This document shows, one piece after another, positions 63,591 to 64,000 of a stretch of 64,000 nt of DNA (position 1 is its first letter; the number at the start of each line of letters is the position of its first letter). This DNA comes from Branchiostoma floridae. Lineage: Eukaryota > Chordata > Leptocardii > Amphioxiformes > Branchiostomatidae. The translations under genes were made by a program, and so were the position numbers. Below the pieces are notes generated by a model that saw only the letters and a program-made list of their open reading frames with translations, had not been told where the DNA came from and searched no databases. The stretch spans positions 8,859,671-8,923,670 of the forward strand of contig NC_049991.1 of assembly GCF_000003815.2 (NCBI RefSeq). The letters are read 5' to 3'.

Positions 63591-64000
63591 TATAGGGTTC
63601 CTGTTAGGGTCAGGGCTAGGGCTATAGCTAGGGCAAGGGGTTCGTGGTAGAAAAATTGTTTACGAGGAATTGTATTTTTTGGTCATAATTCGGTCTGAAA
63701 TGGATAGAAAACATGCACATTTCGACCATTTTTTCTGAGAGTGCTTAGTGTGAGTTTGGGTTAAGGGTTCCTGTTAGGGTTAGGGCTAGGGTTAGGGTAA
63801 GGGGTTCGTGGTAGAAAAATTGTTTCCGAGGAATTGTGTTTTTTGGTCATAATTCGGTCTGAAATGGATAGAAAACATGCAAATTTCGACCATTTTTCTG
63901 AGAGTGCTTAGGATTAGTATTAGGGTTAGGGTTAGGGTTCCTGTTAGGGTTAGGGCTAGGGTTAGGGTAAGGGGTTCGTGGTAGAAAAATGTTCCGAGAA
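63591..64000 (+). repeat. tandem unit of about 165-170 bp containing telomere-like TTAGGG runs
   Basis: Three units, the last cut by the window edge. GGGGTTCGTGGTAGAAAAAT recurs at about 63640, 63803 and 63973, preceded each time by GTTAGGG/GCTAGGG hexamer runs. Confidence 0.85.

Overview
Eukaryotic genomic window, most probably from a lancelet (Branchiostoma-like cephalochordate). This is inferred from three things: a large secreted mosaic protein built from C-type lectin, von Willebrand D, C8, TIL and calcium-binding EGF modules; GT-AG introns of 200 bp to several kb; and very dense, varied transposable elements. No prokaryotic feature, tRNA or rRNA was seen. There are two N gaps (34848-34947 and 61557-62299).

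Host gene. One gene on the minus strand fills about 50.5 kb down to 0.4 kb. In transcript order the visible exons are: a C-type lectin exon (50049-50492); a cassette of three VWD exons, C8, TIL and a VWC/TILa-like exon (47492-44321); a second copy of the same cassette with identical intron phases (43937-41124); four EGF exons of the DVDEC type (40469-38614); and a long tandem array of calcium-binding EGF exons, 34 of them almost identical and exactly 123 nt, interrupted by three divergent EGF exons at 9.4-10.4 kb. Every junction checked by hand keeps frame. The first exons (signal peptide, promoter) and the 3' end are not in the window. The array also holds decayed and deleted modules.

Mobile DNA. 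The EGF introns are paralogous, so several insertions can be read against uninterrupted sister introns. (1) A 12.2-kb fold-back element at 16929-29157 has a perfect 8-bp target duplication and inverted arms made of two tandem arrays (about 110-bp and 158-bp units). It carries a nested element with A1-B1-A2-B2 split direct repeats (22704-25655) that contains five evolving hairpins. (2) A 2.7-kb fold-back element at 31205-33950 also has an 8-bp duplication. It has arms rich in the TGACGTCA palindrome and a small three-exon ORF ending just after a P-loop. (3) There is a TA-flanked MITE at 3684-4235, a TTAA-flanked element at 62483-62830, a 2.4-kb insertion at about 4870-7272 carrying a death-fold-like exon, and several LINE reverse-transcriptase remnants.

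Right part. From 47.9 to 61.5 kb the DNA is mostly copies of one AT-rich dispersed repeat family with octamer-like ATGCAAAT motifs. Two copies in opposite orientation bracket the lectin exon. The last 400 bp hold a tandem repeat containing TTAGGG-type interstitial telomere-like sequence.
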